A stretch of DNA of 64,000 nucleotides from NCBI GenBank assembly GCA_963978905.1, contig OZ022259.1:14446001-14510000 (forward strand), given 5' to 3'. Positions 32,121-43,640 of the stretch are shown here, in pieces (positions within the stretch are counted from its first letter, which is position 1; every line of letters begins with the position of its first letter). Under the pieces are notes generated by a model. It made no database searches and was not told where the DNA came from. It saw only the letters and a list, made by a program, of their open reading frames with translations. Source of the stretch: Trichostrongylus colubriformis. Taxonomy: Eukaryota; Nematoda; Chromadorea; Rhabditida; Trichostrongylidae. Position numbers and translations under genes: made by a program.

Positions 32121-35100
32121 TCAACATTGGCAATGCTTGTACCATCTCGGAAAAGGAATAGTGTCTTTGATGTTTGGCACGCCAAGTAAGAACTGCAGCA
32201 GTCTCTCGAAACCCAGCCCAAATCCACCTGATATCGGCTTGCCACGTTCCCTCAGCTCCAAGTACCTCAATTGCATAAGATCAAGAACACCATAGAGATG
32301 AAAAACACTGTTTAAAAACATCGAAAGAAAATTCAGAGCAAGGTCTGGAAAAAGTAAGACACAAGTAAAACGAGAATCAGCAGTGCGAAAACACAAAAAT
32401 CCTTTCAGGACCACAAAGAAAATCACCGCAAAATGTAAATATGCAAACAAGGTGATTCAAAGACTTCTGAGATTTCGATGCTTAAAAGGGACATAATTAA
32501 CCTGACCTCTTCAGATGCAGTCAAGCTTTTCCTACACTGAAAGTATCAAAATAGACTGCCTTTTCGAGCTGTGCTCATAGAGATGAGAGTACGGGGTAAG
32601 AACACGGACAAGGCATCGTATTAGCTGAAGAGAACATTACCAGTCAATGTTCGGACTGCGCTTCCGCAGAGCATCTACACATGGTTCGCGGATGGAACCG
32701 CCAGCAATTTCACCCACAACGGGGCACAACAAGTCGAAAGACTCAGTCTGTAAAAATGACAGAGATTTCAGTCAGAGAGATTAGATTGGCGACATCACCC
32801 ACCTTGCCATCGGAGGACTGCTTCATGTAGAAAGGCTTTTGATCAGAAGGAAAATGAGTGATAAATACGGGAGAATTATGATACTTCACCTGAAGACATA
32901 GAAATGGTTCCACAACGTTCAGTAGAACACTGACTCAAGTTATGACATAATAGCTAACCAGGAACGCTTCATTTTGCTTGTTGAAGCCTCTGCCAGAAAC
33001 TTTTTGATTATTATCGACCAATAACTGCAGAGCGTCAACATATGGTAGACGTGGGAATAGCGGCCCATCGGCGATACTTTTTAGAAATTCTAAGTGTTCC
33101 TGAAGTTAGAGCTTGATATATTTAAGCTTGAAACCTTGTCATGCTTTTCGATTTGCTGATATTATTTTGACCGCTCCCCACACAAAGAATCGAGACTTAT
33201 AGCTTTTCAATTGTTCAACTGGTGCTACAGCAGACTTAAGCGGTATACACGAGATGTAGGTGCAGAACAGAAGGCGAACAGCACAGTCCGACTAGGGAGA
33301 AAGGGGATAAATTCGAAAGTTGATCAACACCTCTGCTATTGATCCTATTTAACAACGAATCGAGAAAGTGAAATGAAAACGAAAGTACAACAACAGGTAA
33401 ACAACAATATCATACAAGATATGCGCAGGACATCACGAAGAAGAACTCACATAACAGTACAGGAAACAATGAGCCAAAGTAAAAATTGACATAGTATGAG
33501 TGTAAAGGGGTTTAGCTGACCTCATGTAAAACGGGAGGAACGAATGAGGAAGCTACAAAGTGCTTTATTCTACCCTAAAAAAAACCGCATGACTTCGGGT
33601 TTAGCACATACATCTTATTTTTTAGCAGTTCCTTCTATAATTGACATGTTATAGGTTTCTTTGATTTTGTTATTGCCCTGCCCTTATTACTGTATTTATA
33701 CCTGGCCAACAACAATGCTACGATACAAGCACTTATAGACACCGGGATGTGACAATTTTGGATTACGGTAAGACCTACTGTAACGCATGCAGTTCGTTAG
33801 GCTGCAAACATTGCACACACGACACCTTACCAAGACGTCGAGTGTGAATCCAATAGGTTTTTTATATTTCACATCATCGTGAATGTATGGAATACACCCT
33901 ATGAACAACAAATGACATCTTTCACAGCGAGCAACTCGGAAAGGCGGTGTTGCAGTTCGAAGAGGTGCGAGGGAGATGCGGAAACAGATAACAACGTTGC
34001 GCTTCTGAATCCGGGTTTCTCTCTGATTATCACTTTCACCCTCTAACATTCAATTCAGCCTTCCTCTTCCTCCCGACCCCTCCCGGTTCCTTGAGATTCG
34101 TAGCGCATTCACGACTAAACAATGTAAAAAATAAATAAATATGAAAAACAATGAAGAAGAAATAAAACTACGCAACATCAAAAATAAGATGATAAAAAAA
34201 TCCAGAAACCGTTTATGAACGGTGAAAGAAAAGGAAATGTTTACTCACCTTGTCTGAACCATATTTCCCTATGTTTTTAAAGCTACAAAGTAGCGATGAC
34301 TGCACAAAGATCATGCTGTACATACCTTTGACGAATATGGAGAGGTTAACCCGAGATCATCTGCCATGTCAGGATCACCAATTATACTGCGAATGGAGGA
34401 TAGAACAAAGTCTTCTGTGAGCGCCAATAGAGTCTCCAAATTCTGGATGAACAGTTTAAAATATTGTTTATACTACATCATCCTTAGTTGAGCTCACATC
34501 ACAAAAGGCCAGTTCTGCCTCCAACATCTTGAATTCCGTGAGATGATTTCTACTCTGCTGTTTGTCCGCTCGGAGGCCAGTACTGATTGTGTACACTTGA
34601 GAAATGCCACTACAAAGAAAAATGATGAGCATTAATAGAAAACACCCAGGGATCTGCCACGGTCCTTATAAGGAACAGAGCACAACGTGGCGATGATAAA
34701 CCGCTCTTAGACATCTACTGACAATGAGATACAAAACCCGTTCATGTCATAAGCAAATGTATGGGTCCCGTTGTGCATTGAAGTGAGCATGATGTTCTTC
34801 GGATGGACATTTCAATCCCCTCCTACATGCACACAACAAATGGCATGTGGAGAAGCCTCGCGACCGCAATAATGCGCCACTGCCATTTTCACAAGGGAAG
34901 CATGCGCAATTTCGAGAGCCAACACTTTCCTTCGAACAGTGAAATTAGATCCATAGAATAGTGTAATTTATAAATCCACTAAATTAGCAGCAGAATGAAA
35001 AGGGAAAGGAGAGCAGAACCAACCTCACCATTGCTTCCAGATGTAGCTGACCACTGACAGATAGGTAAACATTTTTCTTGTCAAAGAATTCGTCACCAGT

Positions 35101-36658
35101 TGAAGATGTTGTCTGAGATAATTGGGCATTATGTCATTCAGTCAAAAAATAAGAGTAAAGTGTAAGACAAAAATACAGGACTGCTTCACTAGATGGTATT
35201 ACTCACAGCAATGCTGAATGCCTCGCCAGCTCCTTCACAGTCATTCATTGTGATCATTGGAGTATCTATATGAATGTATCCTCGACTCTAGAGTAGAGAT
35301 GAAATATAACTATATTTTTTTAGAAACGAATTCCCACCGTGAAGAAGTCATGGGTCCTCATGAGCAGTTTTGATCGCAATCGGAGCAAAGCAGCGAACGC
35401 TGAAGAACGTGAACGAAGATGAATCTTACTGCGGAGCTGATCCGGAGATAACGACGAATATCTCGGCTAAATTAGTGGAATTTGTTTAGCGAAGCGTACC
35501 CAGCACTTCGCACTCGCATGCAAAGGCTTCTTTGTCCTGTTATATTTAATAAAAAGGAGTTAAAAGGCCAGATAAGGAACCCATCACTGCCGCGATGGTT
35601 CAGTCACCGAAAAATGTAGAGTTAAAGGATATTACACCCAAAAGAGAACATGAACGTACATCGGCATCCGTAGCCAGCAGTTTACATTCGCTTGAGAGTA
35701 CTTCTTCATCCTGCTGGGAACCCGAGCTAGGCTGCCAACGACCCGTAATGGAAACCGCACTACCAACGGGAACTGGAAAATGTGTTCATTACTAAGAGGG
35801 CTCCAACTGAAAAACCTGATTCTATTGTTGGAGTGATCGCAAGTTTAAGTCGAATAGTTAGGTAGAAGGGATAGAGATTGTTCTAATGGAACACTTCGTC
35901 AACTAGCTTTATGTCCTTTAAAGACCCTTCATGTTCTTTGTGGTCCTTAACTGCCTTAGTTAAAATAAGGCTTTGTTTGTAGGTTTCATTTTCGGAAGAC
36001 TCAAACGATTCTGAGCATTCAAGCACAGAGGGTAAGGTCTAAGTTGTCTCACCCTAACCCAAGTCCAGCGTGAGTATGGTACGATGATTACGCCCATGCT
36101 AAAACAAAGTTCACTGGTTGAAGAACCTGGAATCACAGGAAGACGAAAACAACGGACTGGCAGAATCTACTTCGTTATGAAATCTCTAGAAGTAACGGGT
36201 ACAGTGTAGCATTCTGTGGTCACAGAAGCACAGGGACAAACAACGGAACTACTCGAAATCAAAGCATCAACCCAACCTCTGCAAGCAAGTTGATGTTCCA
36301 TGGGTTCAACTCCTCAGAGGCATAAAGTTCTTATGAAACCAATGGAGGAAACGTTCAATCAAGCAGCTCACTTGAACGACATAACTTCTTGGGTACTACA
36401 ACCTGAATCTGTTTCGGAGATGATCCATCCGAAATGTGAAGAAAAGTAAATGCTCCACACTTGTGAGACTTTTGTATCCAACCCTGAAAAAGTGAAAATT
36501 CACATTATGAACACCAATAAAAGTGGAAGAACTTTAGAACTAACATTCAACTTGGCATCAGACTTTGTTGTATTAGTCAGTGCTTTCGCTGATGAGTCTG
36601 AAATGTAACGGCAGCATCGCAGTACAACGGAAGTTGTATTTCTGAGGCCCGTGACCAT
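32121..36658 (-). CDS. nars-2: Asparaginyl-tRNA synthetase, mitochondrial type (NARS2)
   Basis: Twelve exons in phase: 36658-36545, 36483-36372, 35772-35660, 35466-35338, 35287-35207, 35112-35024, 34609-34498, 34442-34326, 33099-32959, 32889-32803, 32747-32641, 32265-32121; about 448 residues (human NARS2 has 477). Residues 1-25 ([20 protein letters not shown]) look like a mitochondrial presequence, which decided the start. Then an OB-fold for anticodon binding ([31 protein letters not shown]) and a class II catalytic core: [28 protein letters not shown], motif 2 region [23 protein letters not shown], and motif 3 [13 protein letters not shown]. The end [10 protein letters not shown] fits NARS2 rather than the cytosolic enzyme. 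It charges tRNA-Asn in mitochondria. Odd: motif 2 has Asp where FRAE is usual and Asn for the following Arg. The first exon's donor (GTTAGT at 36544) is the least certain junction. Confidence 0.92.
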
Positions 36659-37428
36659 CGAATCCTGCCAGAGAATGCTTGGTACCAGCAAGCAACAGTC
36701 GAACACCGAGCAGATGAACAATGTCACAATTTGGGCGTAAATTGAATTGTTCATGAACAAATTCGCTCCGAGCGATATATCTGACGCCATTCTTCCGACT
36801 GTCGAAAATTGAGCAAAATTTTCGGAGACTACATACGCAATTCTCCCTTCCCTCCTTACGTTACACCCTAAATACCACCCCTCCACCACCATTGAATGTT
36901 CCACGCGATGTTCCTCGCTCGTCACATAGCAGTGGTTGGCTGCGGCCTACGCGTGGGATAAGCTGAACAGCACTAACTCAGCGATGTGGTTTAGCAGAGA
37001 TAGGATTAACAGTTTTATCGGGTTCACACTTTTTCGTATGAAATCATCCGCTGGTGTCACCCATTAGTCGTACCGATCAGAGTTGTGCGACTGCTTTCCA
37101 TGATGGCAAGATCCACCAGCTTTTTCTACGCTTGGTCCGCATCATGCTAGCTTACTGCACCGTTTCGAACTTGGTAAAAAGACTGCAAACGTCTCACGTA
37201 GTTTTGCAGTTCGCGGAATTGCAGAATTGCTGAGTTTGCAGAAAATGATTAGATAGGTATCAATGGATCAGTGAATTGCGGAAATGCGGAATTGTGGAAC
37301 TTACTTCACTGGCCATACTATTAAATACTCGACGCGGTGGGGATGTTAGTGTTTTACAATACGCAAATGATGAAGATTTTGAATTGAAGGCTGTGTTTGT
37401 GAATAAGAACGTACTTAAACGAATATTA
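36659..37428. other. Upstream of the NARS2-type gene; nothing else seen
   Basis: Contains the presumed promoter of the minus-strand synthetase gene. In-frame ATGs exist upstream (to 36925), but the sequence from 36658 gives the best presequence. Short GCAGAATTGC-type repeats lie near 37200-37230. Confidence 0.4.
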
Positions 37429-37590
37429 GGCCGCGTTCATGCTCAGCGTAGCTGCCTCAACAGGCATCAAAGGCGGAGGGGCACGGGGGGTGGGGTGCAG
37501 AGACGACGCAAGCATCGAGGCGGGGTGGCATAGGCGGAGACGCAGAGACTTACAGCGACCTTCTGCCGCCGGCACCGCAGAGTATGAACG
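37429..37590. mobile_element. MITE with GGCCGCGTTCAT end
   Basis: The left end GGCCGCGTTCATGCT follows TTA; the right end reads AGTATGAACG and lacks the last bases. The interior is GC-rich (CTGCCGCCGGCACCGCAG) and shared in part with the fragment near 16300-16330. TTA is consistent with the 3-bp TWA target of PIF/Harbinger elements. Confidence 0.65.
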
Positions 37591-37690
37591 ACTATCTCCA
37601 TGGCGGTCATATTCCCCTGGAAATGTTCTCCATGTCCTATAGTGATTGTCCGGCAAATGTGCAAATGGCGAGACATCCTTTGGATTATAT

Positions 37691-38222
37691 TTGGTTGTTC
37701 GGAAAGAAATGCGCGTTGAGTTTGTCCATTTATTTCTCTCCTACTACATATAGAAGATTTTGTAAAACCGCTTTGTCTGTTAGAAAGAGAATTTTATTGT
37801 GCATCTTTTAAAATATTTTTGTCTATGTCTACTTTGTTTTTTCCGAAGAAAAAAATTAAAAAGAATTTTTCGATTTTTTTCTTCAAAATTTTGAAATAAA
37901 TTTCAAAAAATGCAAGATTCAATGCGATAGGCGGTAAATACTTGTCACAGTGCGTAGTAATGTTTGCGGATGGACTTGGCTGTATAAAGTGTCGAGCAAA
38001 GTTCCAGCGTTTCAAAAACGGTAATGAAAGCTTGGATGACGAAGAACATGGAAGTCGGCCTCAAGTCGTTGAAACTTTTTTTCGTTAAAAAGCAAATTAG
38101 ACATAAACAAAGATATATGAAAAGATGCACAAAAAAGATCTCTTCCTAATGGATAAAACTGTTTTAGAGAATCTTCTATAGTAGGAGAGAAAAATGGACA
38201 AATTCAACGCGCATTTCCACTG
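37691..38222 (+). mobile_element. Deleted mariner carrying only the HTH region, 532 bp
   Basis: Inverted ends of more than 60 bp (left TTGGTTGTTCGGAAAGAAAT, with GCGCGTTGAGTTTGTCC further in). Between them on the plus strand, near 37985-38075, is the N-terminal helix-turn-helix part of a mariner transposase: CRAKFQRFKNGNESL followed by DDEEHGSRPQVVE, the usual WFQRF...RSGRP context. The catalytic domain is missing. A copy of almost the same length lies in the opposite orientation at 63431-63963, so this is a deletion derivative that has multiplied. Confidence 0.85.
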
Positions 38223-38938
38223 ATAAGTTGTTATGTGCTCAATGAGTGGCAGATAGATGCTATTTATAGTCACATATGATGCCTAGTGGCGCTACAAAAA
38301 GGTGTTTTGCCAGGTTTTACAATAGCCTTAATAACCTCTTTCATAGGTTTCTCAAAGGTAGTACGACGGTAGTTTGAGTGGCCATCGCTCGCGGATGAAC
38401 GCCGAACATGGCAGATTCATGTGCCTTCAGTCGAAACGTCGGCGTTGGAACACGCCTGTGTGAAGCGACACACACTTTTCTGGTAATAGGCAATTTTATT
38501 TCTTTTTTCTTCATTACCGTATTACTCATCACTTCGGGTTTCATTTTCAAAAATCAGTTAATGACGTTGTTGAGCTCCGCGCGCGATAACCCACACTTAG
38601 GTTGTTGCGGGATTTTTTTTTCAAATGTGGCGATTGATCTCCCATGTTTTATTTTCTCCTCGTCCAGAGAGGACCAACTGCTTCATTTTCTCTCGAACGT
38701 GTAACCTCTTCCTCTTCGTATTTGAGTAATATTCATAGTAATGCACGAGTAATGCAAACGGAAGAATTTTTCGGCAGAATTCTCTCCGTCGAAAATGTTG
38801 CTGATTATACTTTGATCTTTGCAAGTTCTAGATTTTCTAGTTTTACGGCGGAACTGGCTTCCGATCGCAGGTTTTTCAAAAAAACTAGAAAACAATAATT
38901 TATTGAGCATTGCACAGCTTTTAAATATCTCCAGCCAG
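38223..38938. other. Intergenic, nothing recognised
   Basis: About 700 bp between the mariner derivative and the 3' end of the collagen gene. Open frames at 38408-38704 (plus) and 38683-39114 (minus) overlap each other or the collagen and have no supporting context. Confidence 0.5.
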
Positions 38939-40223
38939 TTAATAACGGCGATATCCTCCAGCTTGCACATTCTCATTATTCTGGGCGCCATTGCGCTTGG
39001 GGCATGGGCAGTATTCGGCATCCTTGCCAGGTTCTCCTTCCTCTCCAGGCTCTCCTGGTAGTCCGTTGGCACCATCATCACCCTAAAACATATACATAGA
39101 TTCATCTGAAACACGTGTTTGGATTACAAGAAGTCCCAAAACCAACCTTCTCTCCTTGGGGTCCGCGTTCTCCAGGAGGTCCAGCTGGTCCAGTTGCTCC
39201 GCTGTCTCCCTGTGGTCCCTCATCTCCGGCATCTCCAACTGGTCCAGGCTCACCCTTAGGTCCGGGCAGACCGATTTGGTGTTCAACATCCTCTCCAGGT
39301 TCTCCTTGAGGTCCTTCTTCACCAGCTGGTCCGGGAGCTCCAATACCTCCAAGGGTTCCGGGGAATCCTGGTTGTCCATCACGGCCAGGCATGGCAGCCT
39401 GTCCACGAGCTCCGCGCATACCACGAGCACCGGGCTTACCAGTTGGTCCTAAAATGTATTGGGTGGTCTGGGTTGCATGACGACTCACAATGAGAATGAG
39501 GAACATTCGACTAACCAGGAGGTCCGGGAGGTCCCTGTGGGCAGTGGAAGCATCCTGCATACTGTTGAGTCTGTGCCTGGGCATCTTCTGCGTCTTGTCC
39601 ATCGATACCAGGTACTCCTGGGAGTCCATCGGGACCATCGAATCCGGGAGTTCCCTTAGGTCCAGGAGGTCCAGCTGGGCAGCTGTTGTCGGCATTACAG
39701 TTGCAGTTTCCATTGGGATGTGCTATAAATCAAGCATTAGTAATGCCTCTAAAATTAAAAGAAGGAAAGTGAAGAGCCTCTGACTCACCCGATGGGGCTC
39801 CATCGTTTCCTGTTCCTGGGAAGTTGCGGTTAAGGCTAGGAGGCACTCCAATAACACCGGGGACATTTCCGTTAGGGCCACCTCCACTGGGGAATCCTGG
39901 TCCCTGTAATTATGTGGACTATATTACTTGGAAATCAGACATGGAGATGTCAAGAGTCGACGTACCTGTGGTCCGCCGTGTCCGGGGAAGCTTCCTCGTG
40001 GGGGAGGTGCGGCATATCCGTAAGCCTGACGGCGGACACGTCCGTATTTGTTCATGTCTCTCCACAGATTATCGGTCTCAAGTTTCCATGACTCGATTTC
40101 AGCATCCAGCTCAGCACGAATGTCGCTGATCTCGCTGAGGATCATGGGAAAGGCGAAGAAGCACATTGCAAGGGCAAAACATCCCAGGCCTGTGGCGACC
40201 ACAGCCACCGAACGTGGTGACAT
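38939..40223 (-). CDS. Cuticle collagen
   Basis: Five exons in phase: 40223-39966, 39903-39789, 39722-39516, 39448-39147, 39082-38939; 341 residues. The N-terminus [20 protein letters not shown] plus FFAFPMIL is a signal-anchor helix, followed by the nematode cuticle collagen N-domain ([15 protein letters not shown]) and a subtilisin-type cleavage site RVRR at about 67-70. Gly-X-Y blocks follow, interrupted by cysteine clusters [14 protein letters not shown] and, near the end, YCPC; the C-terminus is GGYRRY. The pattern of cysteines around the Gly-X-Y regions is that of secreted cuticle collagens that trimerise and crosslink through disulfides and tyrosines. I cannot assign the exact paralogue; it looks closest to the ROL-6/SQT-1 type. 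ATG is directly behind TTTTTCAG, so the mRNA is probably trans-spliced. A TATA motif lies about 115 bp upstream. Confidence 0.93.
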
Positions 40224-40337
40224 CTGAAAAAGGGAGTTATTAGGGTATCCGTGAAATGAGGATCTGGGAATAGGTGAGAAGGCCATAGGATGAAGAGCGA
40301 TCGCGCTCACTGAAGTCTTCTACGGGATATGCACCCG

Positions 40338-40345
40338 TTATATAT
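40338..40345 (-). promoter_or_regulatory. TATA-like box upstream of the collagen gene
   Basis: ATATATAA on the minus strand, 115-122 bp before the collagen start codon. It is the only strong TATA match in that upstream region. Cuticle collagen genes of nematodes often have a TATA box, so the position is plausible; there is no direct evidence of use. Confidence 0.45.
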
Positions 40346-41734
40346 GGAGGTGCGGCAGAGGTGGCCGTGATAATGGCCCAGATCCGCCATGCCAACATCG
40401 AGAAACCAGATTTATGCGGAGATAACCTGGAGAGATATGCAATCGTGCATTTATAGACAATAGGTTGGGCCACTGTACGACTGTCTTTGACCGCTGTCCA
40501 AAATGCATCATTGCCGGTTGGATTTGAGAGAGTGCTAAAGGTAAAACGTGCGACGCATATCCATTAGGAAAACAGTTTCACCTCGAGCTCGTCTACTAAA
40601 GCATTCGTTGGTCATCCTACTTGAGAGAATGAGCCATGTTGGATTATAAAGTACTCTGGAGGGACACTTGCTCTCGCTACAGGTATACGTAGAAATACAG
40701 TATTGTAGCAATACTAGTAGCAATATTTCGTAATGGGATCAGGGTCAAGCCTCCGTCGGGGAACCCTCGACAAAGGGGGGTCTATTTGGTCCGCTTGGGG
40801 GTCGTAATCGTTGAGGTGGGCAGTGATCAACGGAATTTCTCATGCTGAGGTTCCAAAGATTAAAAAGGACATGTAATAGAACTTATTAAATGGGTTGAAA
40901 TCTAAAACTGATATTTAATCTAATTTTCACTCACAGGAACAGAAAGCGGCACCCCACAAATGGGAAACAAGGTAAGGCACAAATTTTTTGAGATAATTGC
41001 TTAAGACGATATTGTAGAGAAGAGAGCGCATGGAAAAGCGAAAGGTAGACAGAGTGAGAGGCTAGGCTGACCATTGGTCCTCTTCGAATTGAGGACTATG
41101 AACAAGGTGTCAAACCTTTGCAACCACGCGCTCATAAGTTACCAGTTGGGCTATCGCACAGTACTGTGCGAATTATTCGTTAGTAATTTAACTCAATAGA
41201 AATATGTGATGGGAAAATGGTCGATGTTGCTTTTTTGGTGAGCATCTACTTTTTACGTATGTGTGATAGATCCCATGCCAGTTATCGATGCTTATCGTTC
41301 CTGTAAACATGCACCACTATTTGGAATTTCACATAGTCTAGCGGTCGATACACAGTATCGTTGCTGGCACCGCGTCAGAAAATGAATCGTATGCTTGGCT
41401 ATCACAAATCTATATTGGTCTTGATCATCCAAGTATACCGCAGTATCAAAGGACATGCACCATTATTCGGAACGCTAGGCAATTTAGCGGTAGATACATC
41501 GGCAGCATATGTCAGAACATAAATAAAGTATGTTCAACTAATGGCACTGGGCATCAGACGCATTCACTACAACAGTCGTTACTAATATAATAGTAAGCGG
41601 TGTACCGGAATTTATCCCTTTCCCATATCCTAATGGCTCTTATCAGCCCCTGTAAGCCGTTCTCATCTCGAAAAGTCACCATTAAGGTCCCATACCCTGT
41701 AATACCTTGAGGGTGAACATTCCACTGTTAGTCA

Positions 41735-41985
41735 GAAGAGCGAAACGGATTTGACGACTCTAGCCTTTTTACGCTCCTTATCGAATCTTATCAACCGTTA
41801 TCAGTTCGGGTCACTCACCGTAGATGTGTCCGTCCAAACCCCTCAAAACACCTATGGGTGTCAGTGCTTTAGGATCAACCCGAAAGGCGAAACGGATTTG
41901 GCGACATTAGCCTTTCGAGGCTCCTTATCAAACCTTATCAGCTGCTATCACTTTCGGTCCACCACAGTCGAGATCCCCTTACCAC
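41735..41985 (+). repeat. Imperfect tandem duplication, period about 135 bp
   Basis: Two consecutive units share GCGAAACGGATTTG(A/G)CGAC, TAGCCTTT, GCTCCTTATC, CTTATCA and a TATCA(G/C)TTTCGG-type block. Both lie inside the 1 kb segment absent from the second copy of the surrounding repeat. Confidence 0.75.
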
Positions 41986-42054
41986 CCCCTATATCATACC
42001 TAAAGTCCAGGATCCCATCTTTGCTACAACGCGATATATGAATTTCCGGTCAAA

Positions 42055-42093
42055 TACACACACACACAAACACACGCACACACACACACCAAC
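42055..42093 (+). repeat. CA microsatellite
   Basis: Runs of ACACAC with a few interruptions over about 40 bp. Confidence 0.95.
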
Positions 42094-42345
42094 AGACACA
42101 CTTAGCCGATTATATTATAATGTAGGATACTATGGTGGAGGTCGATACTTGATACCTTGTTCACAGTGCACAATTCCACCACGGCCACGGGAATTGTGTA
42201 CCCTTTGACCTTATGAGTCGTCTATATGTAGAAACCCTATGCATGGCGCGGTCCACAATGAAGCCGGCCAACGCCAATAGTCATTTCGTTGGTCCGCTGA
42301 CACCAAAGCCACGTACAGAGAGACCTCCGAAATTCACCGTCTAAC

Positions 42346-43463
42346 CATGGGAAGCGGTATCTATCCACGGGTACCAGCGTGGATAATACTTAAGAAACTA
42401 TGGGATCAAAAGGAAAAATTAGCTGATATGGACTTCTTTCATATTTTAACACGATTACAAGAACGTAAACTGGTACTGTCGGGCCACTATCTGGACCGGA
42501 TAAGAGTTTGTATTACCAATAATGTGGATGAAATCCTCATACAGGCGCATCCTGCAAGAGGTTAGCTAACGCTAGCCGCCATCCCATGGACCTTTGAGAG
42601 CATAGGATGAGAAATGGCAATATTTCGAATACAATAGATCATTTTTTCAAAGATTCGGGGAAGATCTCGCCACTTCGAGGAAAACATTTTCCTCGACTGT
42701 TTTCTTCCTAACTTCCTTCATTTTGGAGACATGGTATAGTGCAAGTAATCTTTGGGAAGCGGCAATTTCGTAGACCCAGGGCGATATATTGCACTCCTAA
42801 GGTTGAATTGAAGGAAGGTACGACCATTCGAGGTGAAACACTAAGAAATTTTTGTAAAATTTTCCTCGACTTGATTTCCATATAGAGAACTACGCTACCA
42901 TTAGGAAAACCAAACGGGCAATAGATTGGCCCAAGAAAGTTATTGAAAAAGGAGTTATAGTACTTTGAAAGATGGAGACTAAGTAAAGTTTCAAGTATTT
43001 AAAAATGTCTAAATTTAGTATTGAGAAGGCGCCGCGCCTCATCTGAACGCCGCGATATATAATATTTGGTAGAACCCAGAGAAGTACAGGAACCTAAAGA
43101 AAGGGGAGGGGTCATATTTTTTGAAATTTTTTTTCTCGACGCTACGCTTGACGCTGATTGGAATGAGCCTCCCAATGGCTATTCAAAGTCGCAGAGCTGT
43201 AAAGTGGTTGGTGTTACGAAATTCCCTAAGTATGACGATCATTCTGAATGGTGAAAACCAGGTTTATCTTAGTGGAAGCCTGGGGAAAACCAGCTAATAT
43301 TCATGACTTTCATTCTTCCATAGTGAAACTTCAGTTTACAAGTGACGATGACTATAACCCGCACATTCATGGGCGACGCTGTATTGAAAGCTAAAAAAGG
43401 GTTAATAACGTGTAACATTGTCATTACAAATGAATTCGCTACATCACCGGTGATTGCAGCTAG
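42346..43463. other. Intergenic, nothing recognised
   Basis: Open frames at 42347-42565 and 43066-43254 (plus) have no splice context or motif. A TTCCTCGA/TCGAGGAA pair near 42675-42700 and similar CTCGAC blocks at 42865 and 43135 hint at old repeats. Confidence 0.4.
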
Positions 43464-43640
43464 GGCCGTGTTCATACTTTAGGGTCCCGATTGCAGGGCG
43501 CCGGCTGCGCGTCTATGCTCTCCGCCTATGCCACTCTGCCTTGTTGCCTGCGTCTTTTCTGCACCTACCATAAGCCACTGTGCCTCACTGGGTTTGAAAG
43601 AAGCAGCCACGCCATGCCGGCACTGAGTATGAACACGGCT
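43464..43640. mobile_element. MITE, 177 bp, GGCCGTGTTCATACT ends
   Basis: Left end GGCCGTGTTCATACTTTAGG and right end AGTATGAACACGGCT are inverted, with TAG on both sides as a 3-bp target duplication. The end motif is shared with 37429-37590 and 24362-24420. Non-coding. Confidence 0.75.

Larger units (their letters stand above)
40740..42345 (+). repeat. Long interspersed repeat copy 1, split by an insertion
   Basis: The left part (about 40740-41125, GGGTCAAGCCTCCGTCGG onward) matches 61990-62390. The right part (about 42130-42335, GAGGTCGATACTTGATACCT to CAGAGAGACCTCCGA) matches 62395-62575. In the second copy the two parts are adjacent, so about 1 kb (41125-42130) was inserted here, or lost there. 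The insert contains a tandem duplication and a CA microsatellite. No transposase or polymerase frame was found in either copy. Confidence 0.75.

Noticed and set aside
35595..35795. A plus-strand frame starting [13 protein letters not shown] that resembles part of AsnRS
   Set aside because: The resemblance is chance. The real OB-fold exon lies on the minus strand at 35772-35660, in phase with its neighbours, and covers this region.
39102..39713. Plus-strand and long single minus-strand frames over the collagen gene
   Set aside because: They are shadows of the Gly-X-Y coding exons or read through introns. Splice sites and phase give one consistent five-exon collagen.
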